60,393 nucleotides of DNA from JACDET01 sp038253825 (GTDB lineage Bacteria > Patescibacteriota > Microgenomatia > Levybacterales > UBA12049): NCBI GenBank assembly GCA_038253825.1, contig JBBSGT010000004.1:1-60393 (forward strand), given 5' to 3'. The notes below the pieces were generated by a model that was given only the letters and a program-made list of their open reading frames with translations, searched no databases and was not told the DNA's origin. This document shows positions 33,521 to 42,314 of this stretch, piece after piece. Every line of letters begins with the position of its first letter. The first letter of the stretch is position 1. Made by a program: the position numbers and the translations under genes.

Positions 33521-35659
33521 ATGCAGCGTTTGACTCACCGGCAATATGCTCGACATAAAAAACATGCTTTTACTAATATAATGCTTGTCATGTTGCTTTT
33601 TGTTGGTATTGTTATCCCTGTAAACTTTCTTCAATCACAAATTCATGATCTTCGTTCGCGCGCTTCCAGCCCGATGGCTGATATAACAGGAAAAGTTAGT
33701 ATTGTTTCTGATTTACCCTCAAAGTATTATCTCATAACATCAGATAACAAGATTATTCAGCTAAATATTATTGACTCGACGCTTACGCGTAACCTTTTCC
33801 CGGGTGAGCAAATTATAGTTCACGGCCGACTGCATAATAAGAGTGTTGATGTCGCAACTTTGAAAACTCTCACTTCTCATGGAACAAAAACACAAATGCT
33901 ATCCAATGGAATAGGCCAAAATATGGTGCCAAAATTAAGTAAAACGGCAGTAATCTTATTTAATTTTGCCAATAATCCTCTTCAGATATATCCAAAAACT
34001 GACATAGAAAAGGCATTTACGAGTAACCCGGATTCTATCAAGAATTATTATTTGGGAGTTTCTTATGGAAAGGCTGTCATGCAAGGGAAAAATAATCCTG
34101 ATATTGACGTCTTTGATTGGATCACTCTTCCAACCAACCTTCCTACAATTCCACAAGGTGGTCTTGTCTGTTCTTTAGATCAACTGAAGACGTGGTCCGA
34201 TAGCGCACGGCAAATACTGCAAAGTTCAGGAAAAAATCTCGATGGTTATGATAAATATGCATATATTTTCCCATTGCCACATGGCTGTAATAATTTCGGC
34301 GGAATAACTTCTCTTGACAGTATCACCACGAGTAGTTGGTTTCCTTTAGATAATACCTTGAATTTCCCTATTTCTTCGTGGAGATATCTTTTCTTGCATG
34401 AATTTGGTCATACCTTTGGGATGGATCATGCACATCAATATGATTGTCATGACGAGAACAATAAGAAAGTGCCAATAAGTAATAGGTGTGACAGTAGCAG
34501 CCCGGAAGCATATGAACCTTTGGGAATAGGTGTTGGTGAACCAAACGCGTATCATAAAGAAAAGGTCGGCTGGTTATCAGCCCCAAATATTACAACTATT
34601 GATAAAAGTGGAACCTACTCGCTCTCACCAATCGAAGGAAAAACCGATCAGGTACAAGCGTTAAAGATTCCTGCAGGTACAAAGGATGCAGAAGGAATTC
34701 AACAATATTATTATGTGGAGTTTCGTCAACAACTAGGCTTTGATAAGGCGAGTAATTTTTTCATACTTAACAATACACCACTCAGTTCAAATCTTTTTAA
34801 TGGTGTTACTGTCCATCTTGCTCCGATTGGCTGCGCTTCAGAAATGGTCGGTTGCGATTCGGCGTTAGTAACTATGGATCCCAATACCAAAACCGGTCAA
34901 AATGCAGCATTGGAAACAGGAAATGTATTTACCGATGCAGCTCACAAAATTTCTTTAAGAACTGAGTCGATTTCAAATACGAAAGCAACTGTGACCATAC
35001 AGTTGGGTGAAATCTTATTACCTACCCCAACCGTAACGAGTGCTTTCTATTCCCCAACCAATGGTGTGCCGGACTCCAATCTTACGTCTCTTTCTTTTAC
35101 AATCTTACTTCATGGAATAGGAACTGCGGGTGATATCCTTAATCCTTCTGTTGCCAGTTTTAGTAATAAATCGCCTCTCACCCAACAACGTGATATGCAA
35201 GTAACACTTTATGACGGAGCAAAGAAACAACTTTTAGCAAAAACAATCCAGATAAAATATGATAGTACAATAGGAGCTTTTGCAGGAAAACTTGCTACAG
35301 ATTCTTCATTACAAAATAGCACATATTCCATTAAACTTCAGGTGCCTGGTTTTATTCCAAATAGTACCCACTTTACAGTATCAGGACAATCTATAACCGT
35401 TGCTCCAATAACTCTTACAACAGGAGATATAAATAATGATGCAGCACTCAATGTTATTGACTATAATGCACTTCTTGATTGTGGTTACGGTGCTATTAGT
35501 CCGCTACCGATGTCTGATCCAAAATCGCTGAGTAACAGTTCACCTTGTCGTTCACATACACCAACAGGTTTGGTGGACATAAATGATGACGGAGTTCTTA
35601 ATAGCAGTGATTATAATCTTTTTTTGCGAGAGATGACCGGAGTTTCGACGAAAAATTAA
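33521..35659 (+). CDS. secreted M11-type (gametolysin-like) metalloprotease with dockerin repeats
   Basis: A 712-residue protein. An N-terminal membrane segment (about 22-42) anchors or exports it. The central domain resembles gametolysin-type M11 proteases, with ISSWRYLFLHEFGHTFGMDHAHQ near residue 288 (HExxHxxGxxH zinc site). A beta-rich region follows. The C-terminus carries two dockerin-like Ca2+ repeats: GDINNDAALNVIDYNALLD and VDINDDGVLNSSDYNLFLRE. These suggest attachment to a cohesin-like scaffold or cell-surface partner that is not in the window. The start ATG 33521 follows GATACT directly, and an earlier frame extension covers the palindrome and is not used. Confidence 0.8.
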   Translation: MQRLTHRQYARHKKHAFTNIMLVMLLFVGIVIPVNFLQSQIHDLRSRASSPMADITGKVSIVSDLPSKYYLITSDNKIIQLNIIDSTLTRNLFPGEQIIVHGRLHNKSVDVATLKTLTSHGTKTQMLSNGIGQNMVPKLSKTAVILFNFANNPLQIYPKTDIEKAFTSNPDSIKNYYLGVSYGKAVMQGKNNPDIDVFDWITLPTNLPTIPQGGLVCSLDQLKTWSDSARQILQSSGKNLDGYDKYAYIFPLPHGCNNFGGITSLDSITTSSWFPLDNTLNFPISSWRYLFLHEFGHTFGMDHAHQYDCHDENNKKVPISNRCDSSSPEAYEPLGIGVGEPNAYHKEKVGWLSAPNITTIDKSGTYSLSPIEGKTDQVQALKIPAGTKDAEGIQQYYYVEFRQQLGFDKASNFFILNNTPLSSNLFNGVTVHLAPIGCASEMVGCDSALVTMDPNTKTGQNAALETGNVFTDAAHKISLRTESISNTKATVTIQLGEILLPTPTVTSAFYSPTNGVPDSNLTSLSFTILLHGIGTAGDILNPSVASFSNKSPLTQQRDMQVTLYDGAKKQLLAKTIQIKYDSTIGAFAGKLATDSSLQNSTYSIKLQVPGFIPNSTHFTVSGQSITVAPITLTTGDINNDAALNVIDYNALLDCGYGAISPLPMSDPKSLSNSSPCRSHTPTGLVDINDDGVLNSSDYNLFLREMTGVSTKN

Positions 35660-36387
35660 ATACTGGATAAATTAAAAAGCCGTCCAATACCATAGGTAAC
35701 AATCATTGCAATAGCCCCTCCAATTACCACTCGTACGACTGCTCTACCAACCGATGCTTTGCCAATTTTGGCACTTGTCGTACCGGTAATAATCAAGGCA
35801 AGGATGACCGCGATAAATGTGACAGGAATCTTTAAGTGTTGTGGTGTCAGTATCACGGCAATCAAAGGAATAAGTGCACCAACAGTAAACGAAACAGCTG
35901 AAGCAAAAGCTGCGTGCCAAGGATTTATTAAATCATCCGGATTAATACCTAGCTCGGCATCGATATGTGCTGCGTATGCGTCTTTTTTTGAAAGCTCTTT
36001 GGCAACTCTCATGGCAGTTTCGTGCGAAAGACCTTTCGATTCATAAATACAGGCAAGTTCTTCGAGTTCTCCTTTGGGATTATTCTCTATCTCATACTTT
36101 TCTTTTTTCAGTAATGCACGTTCTGTATCTCTCGAACTGCTTACTGAGACATACTCCCCAGCTGCCATAGAAATTGCACCCGCAATAAGTCCGGCCATAC
36201 CAGCAGTAAGAATAATTTGTGCATTATTCGTAGCTCCCGCTACTCCTGCAACAATTCCAGCGACAGAGACAATGCCGTCGTTTGCTCCCAGTACAGATGC
36301 ACGTAACCAATTGAGTTTTGCGGCCGTTGAGGAAATATGCGGATTTGAATTCTCTTTCTGCTCTTTATGATGTTCTTGGTGTTCCAT
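35656..36387 (-). CDS. VIT1/CCC1-family iron or manganese transporter
   Basis: A 243-residue protein. LRASVLGANDGIVSVAGIVAGVAGA in the first helix and MAAGEYVSVSSSRDTERALLKKE leading into a charged cytosolic region are diagnostic of the CCC1/VIT1 family. These export Fe2+/Mn2+ from the cytosol in exchange for protons. Five helices are predicted, and the His-rich N-terminus (HQEHHKEQ) may bind metal. The start at 36387 is supported by TATAAT 6 nt upstream. The 3' end overlaps that of the metalloprotease gene by 4 nt. Together with FTR1 at 40.2 kb it indicates active iron handling. Confidence 0.88.
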   Translation of the reverse strand: MEHQEHHKEQKENSNPHISSTAAKLNWLRASVLGANDGIVSVAGIVAGVAGATNNAQIILTAGMAGLIAGAISMAAGEYVSVSSSRDTERALLKKEKYEIENNPKGELEELACIYESKGLSHETAMRVAKELSKKDAYAAHIDAELGINPDDLINPWHAAFASAVSFTVGALIPLIAVILTPQHLKIPVTFIAVILALIITGTTSAKIGKASVGRAVVRVVIGGAIAMIVTYGIGRLFNLSSI

Positions 36388-36434
36388 AAGTATATTATAG
36401 CAAAGAGAGACTTGTTTATTCTGCAAAACAATTC

Positions 36435-36440
36435 TATGAT
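36435..36440 (+). promoter_or_regulatory. -10 hexamer of ung
   Basis: TATGAT ends 7 nt before ATG 36448. It contains the only other candidate ATG (36436), so the downstream start is preferred. Confidence 0.45.
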
Positions 36441-36447
36441 AATAAAC

Positions 36448-37113
36448 ATGAGCGATGTGAGAATTGATCCGTCATGGAAGACAGCATTGGAAAATGAGTT
36501 TAATGCATCTTATTGGAAGGATCTTACAACGTACGTCCGCGAAGAATATAAAACAAAAACTATCTATCCTCCGGCCACAAATATTTTTCGTGCCTTTGAT
36601 CTCTGTCCCTTTGATAAAGTAAAAGTCGTGATTGTTGGTCAGGATCCCTATCATGGAGTCCGTCAAGCAAATGGTTTATCTTTTTCCGTCAATGACGGTA
36701 TCCCACTTCCTCCGTCATTGCAAAATATTTATAAAGAAATTTCCAATGATTTAGGCATACAGCCTTCACAGTCAGGAGAATTGACACGGTGGGCCAAACA
36801 AGGAGTCCTCATGCTCAACAGTGTGTTAACTGTTTTAGCGTCACATCCGGCATCTCATGCTGGTAAAGGATGGGAACAATTTACTGACGCAGTAATTCAT
36901 ACGCTCAATAAAAATCATAAACATATCGTATACATGCTATGGGGAAAATATGCACAAAATAAAGGAACAGTTATTGATCGAGAAAAGAATTTAGTGTTAA
37001 TTTCCGGACATCCATCACCCTTTTCTGCCACACTTTTTTACAACAAACACCACTTTAGCCAATGCAATGATTATCTCAAAAGAAACGGAATGACACCTAT
37101 AGATTGGCATTAA
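36448..37113 (+). CDS. ung: uracil-DNA glycosylase (family 1)
   Basis: A 221-residue protein of typical length. The active-site block VIVGQDPYHGVRQANGLSFSV (catalytic Asp in GQDPYHG), PPSLQNIYKEI, GVLMLNSVLTV and the DNA-intercalating HPSPFSA are all present. It removes uracil from DNA in base-excision repair. The 3' end overlaps the convergent pseudouridine synthase gene by 17 nt. The start is set by the -10 hexamer 7 nt upstream. Confidence 0.95.
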   Translation: MSDVRIDPSWKTALENEFNASYWKDLTTYVREEYKTKTIYPPATNIFRAFDLCPFDKVKVVIVGQDPYHGVRQANGLSFSVNDGIPLPPSLQNIYKEISNDLGIQPSQSGELTRWAKQGVLMLNSVLTVLASHPASHAGKGWEQFTDAVIHTLNKNHKHIVYMLWGKYAQNKGTVIDREKNLVLISGHPSPFSATLFYNKHHFSQCNDYLKRNGMTPIDWH

Positions 37114-37840
37114 TTTTAGGTTTAGTAGTGGCTTTTCGTAATGCATTTAATTCTTTTTTTGTTAGTTCTCTATATTTCCATACTTTGATATCAAGATTTA
37201 TCGGTCCGAATTTTATCCGTTTCAGTTCAAGTAGTTTTACTCCAACTGTTTCGCACATTCTTCGAATTTGTCTATTCCTTCCTTCATGAATCGTCATTTC
37301 TAGCAAAGAATTCATATTATTCTCTTTGACAATTTTCACCTCTGCCGGGTAGGTTATGCCATCCTCCAACAAGACACCGTTGCGCAATGCACGTAATTGT
37401 TCTTTTGTTGCTCTCCCCTCAATTGTTAAAGCATAGACTTTATCAACGTGATATTTTGGATGCGTAAGGAGATTTGTTAGTGCACCATCATTGGTTAGTA
37501 GTAGCAATCCTGTTGTATCTTTATCCAATCTTCCCACTGGATAAAGCCGATGCCTAGTAGTAATTAATGAAAGTACATTTTTTCTTCCGAATTCATCTGC
37601 TGTTGTTGAAATGATACCTTTGGGTTTGTTAATTAAATAATAGACAAGTTCTGGTGCTTTAATTTTATTTCCATTAAACTTAACATCATCCTTGTATGGA
37701 TTAATCCGTGTTCCAGGTTCTTTGATACGTTCACCATTAACGGTTAGTGTGTGTGTGTGTAGTAATTGTTTTACATCTCTTCGAGAGCAAATTCCCAGAT
37801 TTGCCAAATATTTATTTATTCGAATTGTTGTTTCTTCCAT
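37097..37840 (-). CDS. RsuA/RluB-family pseudouridine synthase
   Basis: A 247-residue protein. An N-terminal S4 RNA-binding domain (INKYLANLGICSRRDVKQLLH) is followed by the catalytic domain with YPVGRLDKDTTGLLLLTNDG, where Asp is the nucleophile, and GRNRQIRRMCETVG. It isomerises a uridine in ribosomal RNA. RluB (23S U2605) and RsuA (16S U516) are both possible. TATAAT lies 6 nt before the ATG, so the mRNA is probably leaderless. Confidence 0.9.
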   Translation of the reverse strand: MEETTIRINKYLANLGICSRRDVKQLLHTHTLTVNGERIKEPGTRINPYKDDVKFNGNKIKAPELVYYLINKPKGIISTTADEFGRKNVLSLITTRHRLYPVGRLDKDTTGLLLLTNDGALTNLLTHPKYHVDKVYALTIEGRATKEQLRALRNGVLLEDGITYPAEVKIVKENNMNSLLEMTIHEGRNRQIRRMCETVGVKLLELKRIKFGPINLDIKVWKYRELTKKELNALRKATTKPKINANL

Positions 37841-37892
37841 AGATACATTATAGCAACTTGCAAAAGAAGAGATAATTTACTATGCTGGAAAT

Positions 37893-38240
37893 ATGGGAAA
37901 GAAAATATTACTTACGTTTGTTGGTATTGGAGCATCATTTGGAGGTATTGTTTTATTTTATTTATTTCTCATAAGTCTTAATGATCATGGGAATATTCTT
38001 CTTCTTTTAGGTATTCTTCTTTTATTTGGACTGGCAGTATATTTATTCATTTATGTTACGAAAGAGAAATCAAATAATGAAGTTATGAGCATATATTCAA
38101 TTACGAAAGAAGCTGCTGAAAAAAATTTTGCTGCCAAAACCAAGCTTGTTAACGAATATGAAAAGATAGATGATTCGAGAAATAAATTGAAAATGTTAGA
38201 AGCTGCCGGAGCTTCTGCTTCGGATGCTACCAATAAATAG
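37893..38240 (+). CDS. small membrane protein with coiled-coil tail, unknown function
   Basis: A 115-residue protein with two membrane helices (about 5-28 and 34-55), then a charged helical tail with heptad-like pattern (EAAEKNFAAKTKLVNEYEKIDDSRNKLKMLEAAG). No family is recognised. TATGCT lies 6 nt before the ATG, which fits the start pattern of the neighbours and supports the gene as real. It is convergent with the second marR gene, 9 nt away. Confidence 0.6.
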   Translation: MGKKILLTFVGIGASFGGIVLFYLFLISLNDHGNILLLLGILLLFGLAVYLFIYVTKEKSNNEVMSIYSITKEAAEKNFAAKTKLVNEYEKIDDSRNKLKMLEAAGASASDATNK

Positions 38241-38249
38241 AGAAGAAAA

Positions 38250-38690
38250 TTATTTTTTTGTAACTGATTGATCGCTTAATAATATCGTAAGCAAATCGGA
38301 AAGTTGTTTATTTTGCTTTTCAGATAATCGGTCTAAATTTACCGGTTGAAAGTTACTTATCTCAGCAGAAATTTTGATACAAAGCTGCGTCCCCTTAATA
38401 GTTAATTTAATCATTTTTTCTCTTCGATCCTCCGGGTTTTCTGCTCGAACAATGTATTTATTAAGCAATAATCGATCGACAATACCTGTAACATTTGAAG
38501 CGTCACAATGCAGCATGGAAGAAAGAGAATTCATCGGGATAGAATTAGTACTATCGAGAAGACATAATGTATATAGTTGCATAACAGATAGCTTGTATTT
38601 TTCTGCAACCCTCATGAGGTCATGCTTTGCAGCTATCGCGACTTGCAATAATTTCCATGCAAGCTCATCCTTTATATATGTATCGTTCAT
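38250..38690 (-). CDS. MarR-family transcriptional regulator (second)
   Basis: A 146-residue protein with a winged helix (about 48-108): MNSLSSMLHCDASNVTGIVDRLLLNKYIVR and the wing NPEDRREKMIKLT. It is divergent from an MFS drug-transporter gene 88 nt away, the classical arrangement for a local repressor. Its own -10 TATAAT (38697-38702, minus strand) lies 6 nt before the ATG and is embedded in the palindrome TATAAT-TTA-ATTATA. Binding there would give autorepression. Confidence 0.88.
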   Translation of the reverse strand: MNDTYIKDELAWKLLQVAIAAKHDLMRVAEKYKLSVMQLYTLCLLDSTNSIPMNSLSSMLHCDASNVTGIVDRLLLNKYIVRAENPEDRREKMIKLTIKGTQLCIKISAEISNFQPVNLDRLSEKQNKQLSDLLTILLSDQSVTKK

Positions 38691-38696
38691 AATGTT

Positions 38697-38774
38697 ATTA
38701 TAATTTAATTATATAGTAAATTCAATAGTTGACAATATAAATTATTTAAATATAAAATGGTTTAGTTATTAAAC
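38697..38774. promoter_or_regulatory. divergent marR/MFS control region with two palindromes
   Basis: The palindrome ATTATAATTTAATTATAT spans the marR -10. On the plus strand TTGACA (38729-38734) and TATAAA (38751-38756) form an MFS promoter with a 16-nt spacer. GTTTA-N5-TAAAC (38760-38774) covers its expected start point. MarR could bind both sites. Confidence 0.5.
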
Positions 38775-38778
38775 AAAT

Positions 38779-40170
38779 ATGAATAAAAAATGGAAAATCT
38801 TTACTTTCGTTGCAATAGCTCAGTTTATGGTTGTTCTTGACTCCTCTATCACAAATGTTGCTTTGCCGGAGATAAAACAATCACTGCATTTTTCTACAAA
38901 TACATTACAATGGGTTATCACCGCATATGCCTTGACGTTCGGGGGCTTTTTGCTTTTTGGCGGAAGAGCTGCGGATTTATTTGGTAGAAGAAAGACCCTA
39001 CTTCTTGGGATGAGTGGATTTACCTTAATTTCTCTTTTCATAGGTTTATCTCAATCTTCTTTTATGATTATTGCTTTACGCGCTTTACAAGGATTATCAG
39101 CGGCATTTATGTCTCCTTCTGCTCTATCAATTGTCCTTACAACATTTCCAGAAGGAAATGAACGCAATCGAGCATTGGGATTTTGGACAACTATAGCGAC
39201 AGGTGGTGCGGCTGTCGGACTTCTACTCGGGGGAACTTTGACGCAATATTTAGGTTGGCGTTGGAATTTTTTCATTAACGTGCCTATTGGAATTTTTGTT
39301 ATTACTATGTTATCGCGGATACTCCCGCAGCATGAGCAAGAAGAAGTTAATCCTAGTCAATTAGATTTACCGGGTGCAGCGCTTGTGACTGCAAGTATTA
39401 TTTCTTTGGTCTATGTCGTGAGTGAAGGCGCGATCTGGGGTTGGCTAAGTCTTCAAACAATAGGACTATTTATCCTTTCTCTCGTTTTACTTGTTGGCTT
39501 TATTATTCGAGAATCTCTTACAAAAAATCCACTTATACCGTTATCAATTTTCAAGTCTCGAAATGTAACCGGAGCAAATCTTATGATGGCGCCTATCTTT
39601 GCGGGAATGTTTGGAAATTTTTTCATGATATCTCTTTATATACAAACGGTTATGCATTTTGATCCAGTTTTAACTGGACTTAGTTTCCTGCCTTTTCCTA
39701 TCATACTCGGAATTACTTCAACACAAGTTGCAAAACTGGTTTCAAAGTACGGATATAAACGATTTTTACTTATTGGACCAATTATTGTTGCCTTAGCAAT
39801 GGCCTGGTTTACAAGATTACCTGTACAGGGGAATTACTTCCTCGATGTGTTACCGGGTTTGTTGCTGATGCCTTTTGGATTGGGTATGACATTTACACCG
39901 ATTGTATTAGCGGCAACTTCCGGGGTTCCCGGCAATAGAGCTGGTTTGGCATCTGGACTTATCAATACCTCACAACAAATGGGTGGCGCACTCGGACTCT
40001 CGATACTTTCAAGTGTAGCAGCGACAGTCACGGCAAATAATTCTTCCCTTGGTAAGTTAACTGCAACGGTAATTGGTTACCAACATGCGTTTTCTGTTGC
40101 TGTGATACTCATTATTTTTGCAACTGTTTTGGGAACAATTTTGATCGTAGAAAAAAAGCGTCCATCCTAA
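38779..40170 (+). CDS. MFS drug transporter, DHA2-like 14-TM family
   Basis: A 463-residue protein with about 14 membrane helices. Motifs include VVLDSSITNVALPEIKQSL in helix 1, FGGRAADLFGRRKTLL (motif A), LRALQGLSAAF, and GGTLTQYLGWRWNFFINVPIG (motif C region). It is the EmrB/QacA type of proton-driven drug exporter. Unlike the transporter at 11.7 kb it lacks the long hydrophilic insertion before the last helix. It is under apparent control of the divergent MarR. The substrate is unknown. Confidence 0.88.
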   Translation: MNKKWKIFTFVAIAQFMVVLDSSITNVALPEIKQSLHFSTNTLQWVITAYALTFGGFLLFGGRAADLFGRRKTLLLGMSGFTLISLFIGLSQSSFMIIALRALQGLSAAFMSPSALSIVLTTFPEGNERNRALGFWTTIATGGAAVGLLLGGTLTQYLGWRWNFFINVPIGIFVITMLSRILPQHEQEEVNPSQLDLPGAALVTASIISLVYVVSEGAIWGWLSLQTIGLFILSLVLLVGFIIRESLTKNPLIPLSIFKSRNVTGANLMMAPIFAGMFGNFFMISLYIQTVMHFDPVLTGLSFLPFPIILGITSTQVAKLVSKYGYKRFLLIGPIIVALAMAWFTRLPVQGNYFLDVLPGLLLMPFGLGMTFTPIVLAATSGVPGNRAGLASGLINTSQQMGGALGLSILSSVAATVTANNSSLGKLTATVIGYQHAFSVAVILIIFATVLGTILIVEKKRPS

Positions 40171-40234
40171 ACTTCTTTTAGAACATTTGCTTTTTTTATT
40201 AAAATATAAGTATACTAAATATAGTTATTATGCT

Positions 40235-40984
40235 ATGTTATCAGTATTTATTATAGCTTTCCGAGAGTTTTTTGAAGCTTTTTTACTGGTTGGTGTCTTG
40301 CTCAGTATATCGCGTAAGTTTCATCTCCAAAAAACAGGCAGTATTCTTGCGGGCTCAGTTGTCGGACTTCTGGTTGTTTTTGTTATTGCTACTATTGTAT
40401 TTAGTCTGGATTCCAATCTAGCAAAATATATCCCCAAAGACTCTGCTGATCTTATTGAAGGGTGGTTATTTACCCTCTCAGGTATTTTCATTGCCTATGC
40501 AGTATTTAGTCTCCATAAAATATTATCTTTTCATGAAAAAGAAAATATAAAAAAAGTAAAAAAAAATGTAGATCAGTATAAGGCTTCATATTGGCTTATG
40601 CCGGTTACCGCATTTCTTTTTGTTTTTAAAGAAGGATGCGAAGGCGTCTTATTCAATGTATCAAATGGATTATTTTATACATTTACACATGACTTAATCG
40701 GGTTTGGACTTGCTTTTGTTGCTGCTCTCATCTGCGGGTTTATTTTACAAAAGTTTCTTATGCATTTTTCAATAAAGCGCGTTTTTAAGATAACCGAAGT
40801 ATTCATTATCTTTGTTGGGGTAGATGCAATTTCGGAAGGTTTAGAAAAATTAGCTACTTTTTATTTCAATTTCAGTATTGAGCCTTATGCTATGGTCATT
40901 GCTCTTTTCTACATTATTATCATTTATCAATTTTTTATAAAAGAACCAAAAATATCTGAGAACACAACGCTTAAAAAAAAATAG
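40235..40984 (+). CDS. FTR1-family iron permease
   Basis: A 249-residue protein with about seven membrane helices. The two REXXE-type iron motifs are visible as REFFE in helix 1 and KEGCE in helix 4. FTR1/EfeU permeases import iron, often with an oxidase or periplasmic partner. No EfeO or EfeB is adjacent. The start at 40235 is chosen because the conserved FIIAFREFFEA must be close to the N-terminus, and an earlier frame extension is AT-rich non-coding. It ends 21 nt before the convergent obg gene. Confidence 0.83.
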   Translation: MLSVFIIAFREFFEAFLLVGVLLSISRKFHLQKTGSILAGSVVGLLVVFVIATIVFSLDSNLAKYIPKDSADLIEGWLFTLSGIFIAYAVFSLHKILSFHEKENIKKVKKNVDQYKASYWLMPVTAFLFVFKEGCEGVLFNVSNGLFYTFTHDLIGFGLAFVAALICGFILQKFLMHFSIKRVFKITEVFIIFVGVDAISEGLEKLATFYFNFSIEPYAMVIALFYIIIIYQFFIKEPKISENTTLKKK

Positions 40985-41005
40985 GTTCGACACACTAAAA
41001 AAAGA

Positions 41006-41968
41006 TTATTGCAATAATTTTTCTAAAGTAGCGCTAAAACTTTTAATACTTTTTTCGTCGAAGAGTGTACATGTCAATACTTTCTTTCCCATTTTTTTGA
41101 AAACAGTTATATCTTCTTTTAAAGTTTTCTCATCGATGAGATCTATTTTCGTCAGCAAAATAATCTCAGGTTTTTCGAGTAGTGATCTATTATATTTTTC
41201 AAATTCATTACGGACTATCTCATACTTTTTTTTGAGTTCTCCCCCATCAACTTCGATACAATGAATGATTATTTTTGTCTTTTCGATATGGCGTAAAAAT
41301 GTGGAGCCCAATCCTTTTCCGTCTGCTGCACCTTCAATAAGTCCAGGAATATCTGCTATCGGATGTTTGCCCAACATACCGATATTTGGTGAGAGTGTAG
41401 TAAAAGGATAATCTCCAATTTTTGGTGTAGCATTGGTAAGCATAGCGAGTAAACTACTTTTCCCTGCGTTAGGTAATCCGATAAGTCCGATTTCTGCAAT
41501 CAATCTCAGTTCAAGTAATACTATTTTTTCTTCACCCTTTGTACCATATTCTGCATACATCGGTGTTTGGTTTGTTGCTGATTTAAATTCATTATTTCCT
41601 CTGCCACCTTTCCCCCCTTTTGCTATCAGCAGGGGTGTCTCGCTATTTGTTATTTCATATATTTTATTTGTTACGGTATCGGTAATCTTTGTCCCATGTG
41701 GGACAAGAATTGTCATGTCAACTGCGTTTTTTCCAAATAATTTTTGCCGTCCTCCAGCTACTCCATCCATTGCAGCAATTTTCTTTTTATAGCGAAATTC
41801 GCGAAGATCATTAATATTGTTTGAGCCTTGAAAGTACATGTTGCCTCCATTTCCCCCATTCCCCCCATCCGGTCCTCCTTTGAAAGTTAGACCATTATGG
41901 AGAAGTGATGCTGAACCATTCCCCCCATCACCCGCTTTTATTGTAAGTGTTACATTATCAACTAGCAT
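41006..41968 (-). CDS. obgE: Obg-family GTPase
   Basis: A 320-residue protein. The Gly-rich Obg fold (about 1-155, with GGDGGNGSASLLHNG-like repeats and FKGGPDGGNGGNGG) precedes the GTPase domain with P-loop GLPNAGKSS, switch II DIPGLIEGAADGKGLG and LTKIDLI. The poorly conserved OCT C-terminal domain of some Obg proteins is absent. It is an essential ribosome-assembly GTPase. TACAAT lies 7 nt before the ATG. Confidence 0.94.
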   Translation of the reverse strand: MLVDNVTLTIKAGDGGNGSASLLHNGLTFKGGPDGGNGGNGGNMYFQGSNNINDLREFRYKKKIAAMDGVAGGRQKLFGKNAVDMTILVPHGTKITDTVTNKIYEITNSETPLLIAKGGKGGRGNNEFKSATNQTPMYAEYGTKGEEKIVLLELRLIAEIGLIGLPNAGKSSLLAMLTNATPKIGDYPFTTLSPNIGMLGKHPIADIPGLIEGAADGKGLGSTFLRHIEKTKIIIHCIEVDGGELKKKYEIVRNEFEKYNRSLLEKPEIILLTKIDLIDEKTLKEDITVFKKMGKKVLTCTLFDEKSIKSFSATLEKLLQ

Positions 41969-42104
41969 ACTGACTATTGTATCATGAGATCATGTTTTAT
42001 TAACTTTCTATGCTTTTTTGCAGATCCAACTATGTCCGCTTACTCCTTTATTACGCGATTCAACCAGTTATACTAACTACATTTGCAATAATATACAAAG
42101 TAGT

Positions 42105-42209
42105 ATGTTTTTATTCTTTGCATCTCCATTAGGAATCGGTCTATCAGTACTCTTAAGTATTATTGGAACAGTAATACTACTTGCCTTCACAGGATTTCTC
42201 TCCCACTAG
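42105..42209 (+). CDS. possible 34-aa single-pass membrane peptide
   Basis: A short frame from ATG 42105 encodes an almost wholly hydrophobic peptide (FASPLGIGLSVLLSIIGTVI core) ending FLSH. TATACA lies 7 nt upstream, matching the leaderless pattern of neighbouring genes though with only four of six consensus bases. The frame is also open further upstream, but that part looks non-coding. It fills the gap between obg and the ABC exporter. Without conservation data it may be chance. Confidence 0.3.
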   Translation: MFLFFASPLGIGLSVLLSIIGTVILLAFTGFLSH

Positions 42210-42314
42210 ATACAGTTCATTAAAGCATGCAACAGAACAATGGAATTATCTATAGAATCTTAAGCGTACTCCTTATTGACATGTATTTCATTAAATCAAA
42301 ATTTCCATAATTTA

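Noticed and set aside
36367..36447. Upstream start for ung giving 248 residues
   Set aside because: The extension overlaps the divergent VIT1 promoter and start, and the family length and -10 spacing fit ATG 36448.
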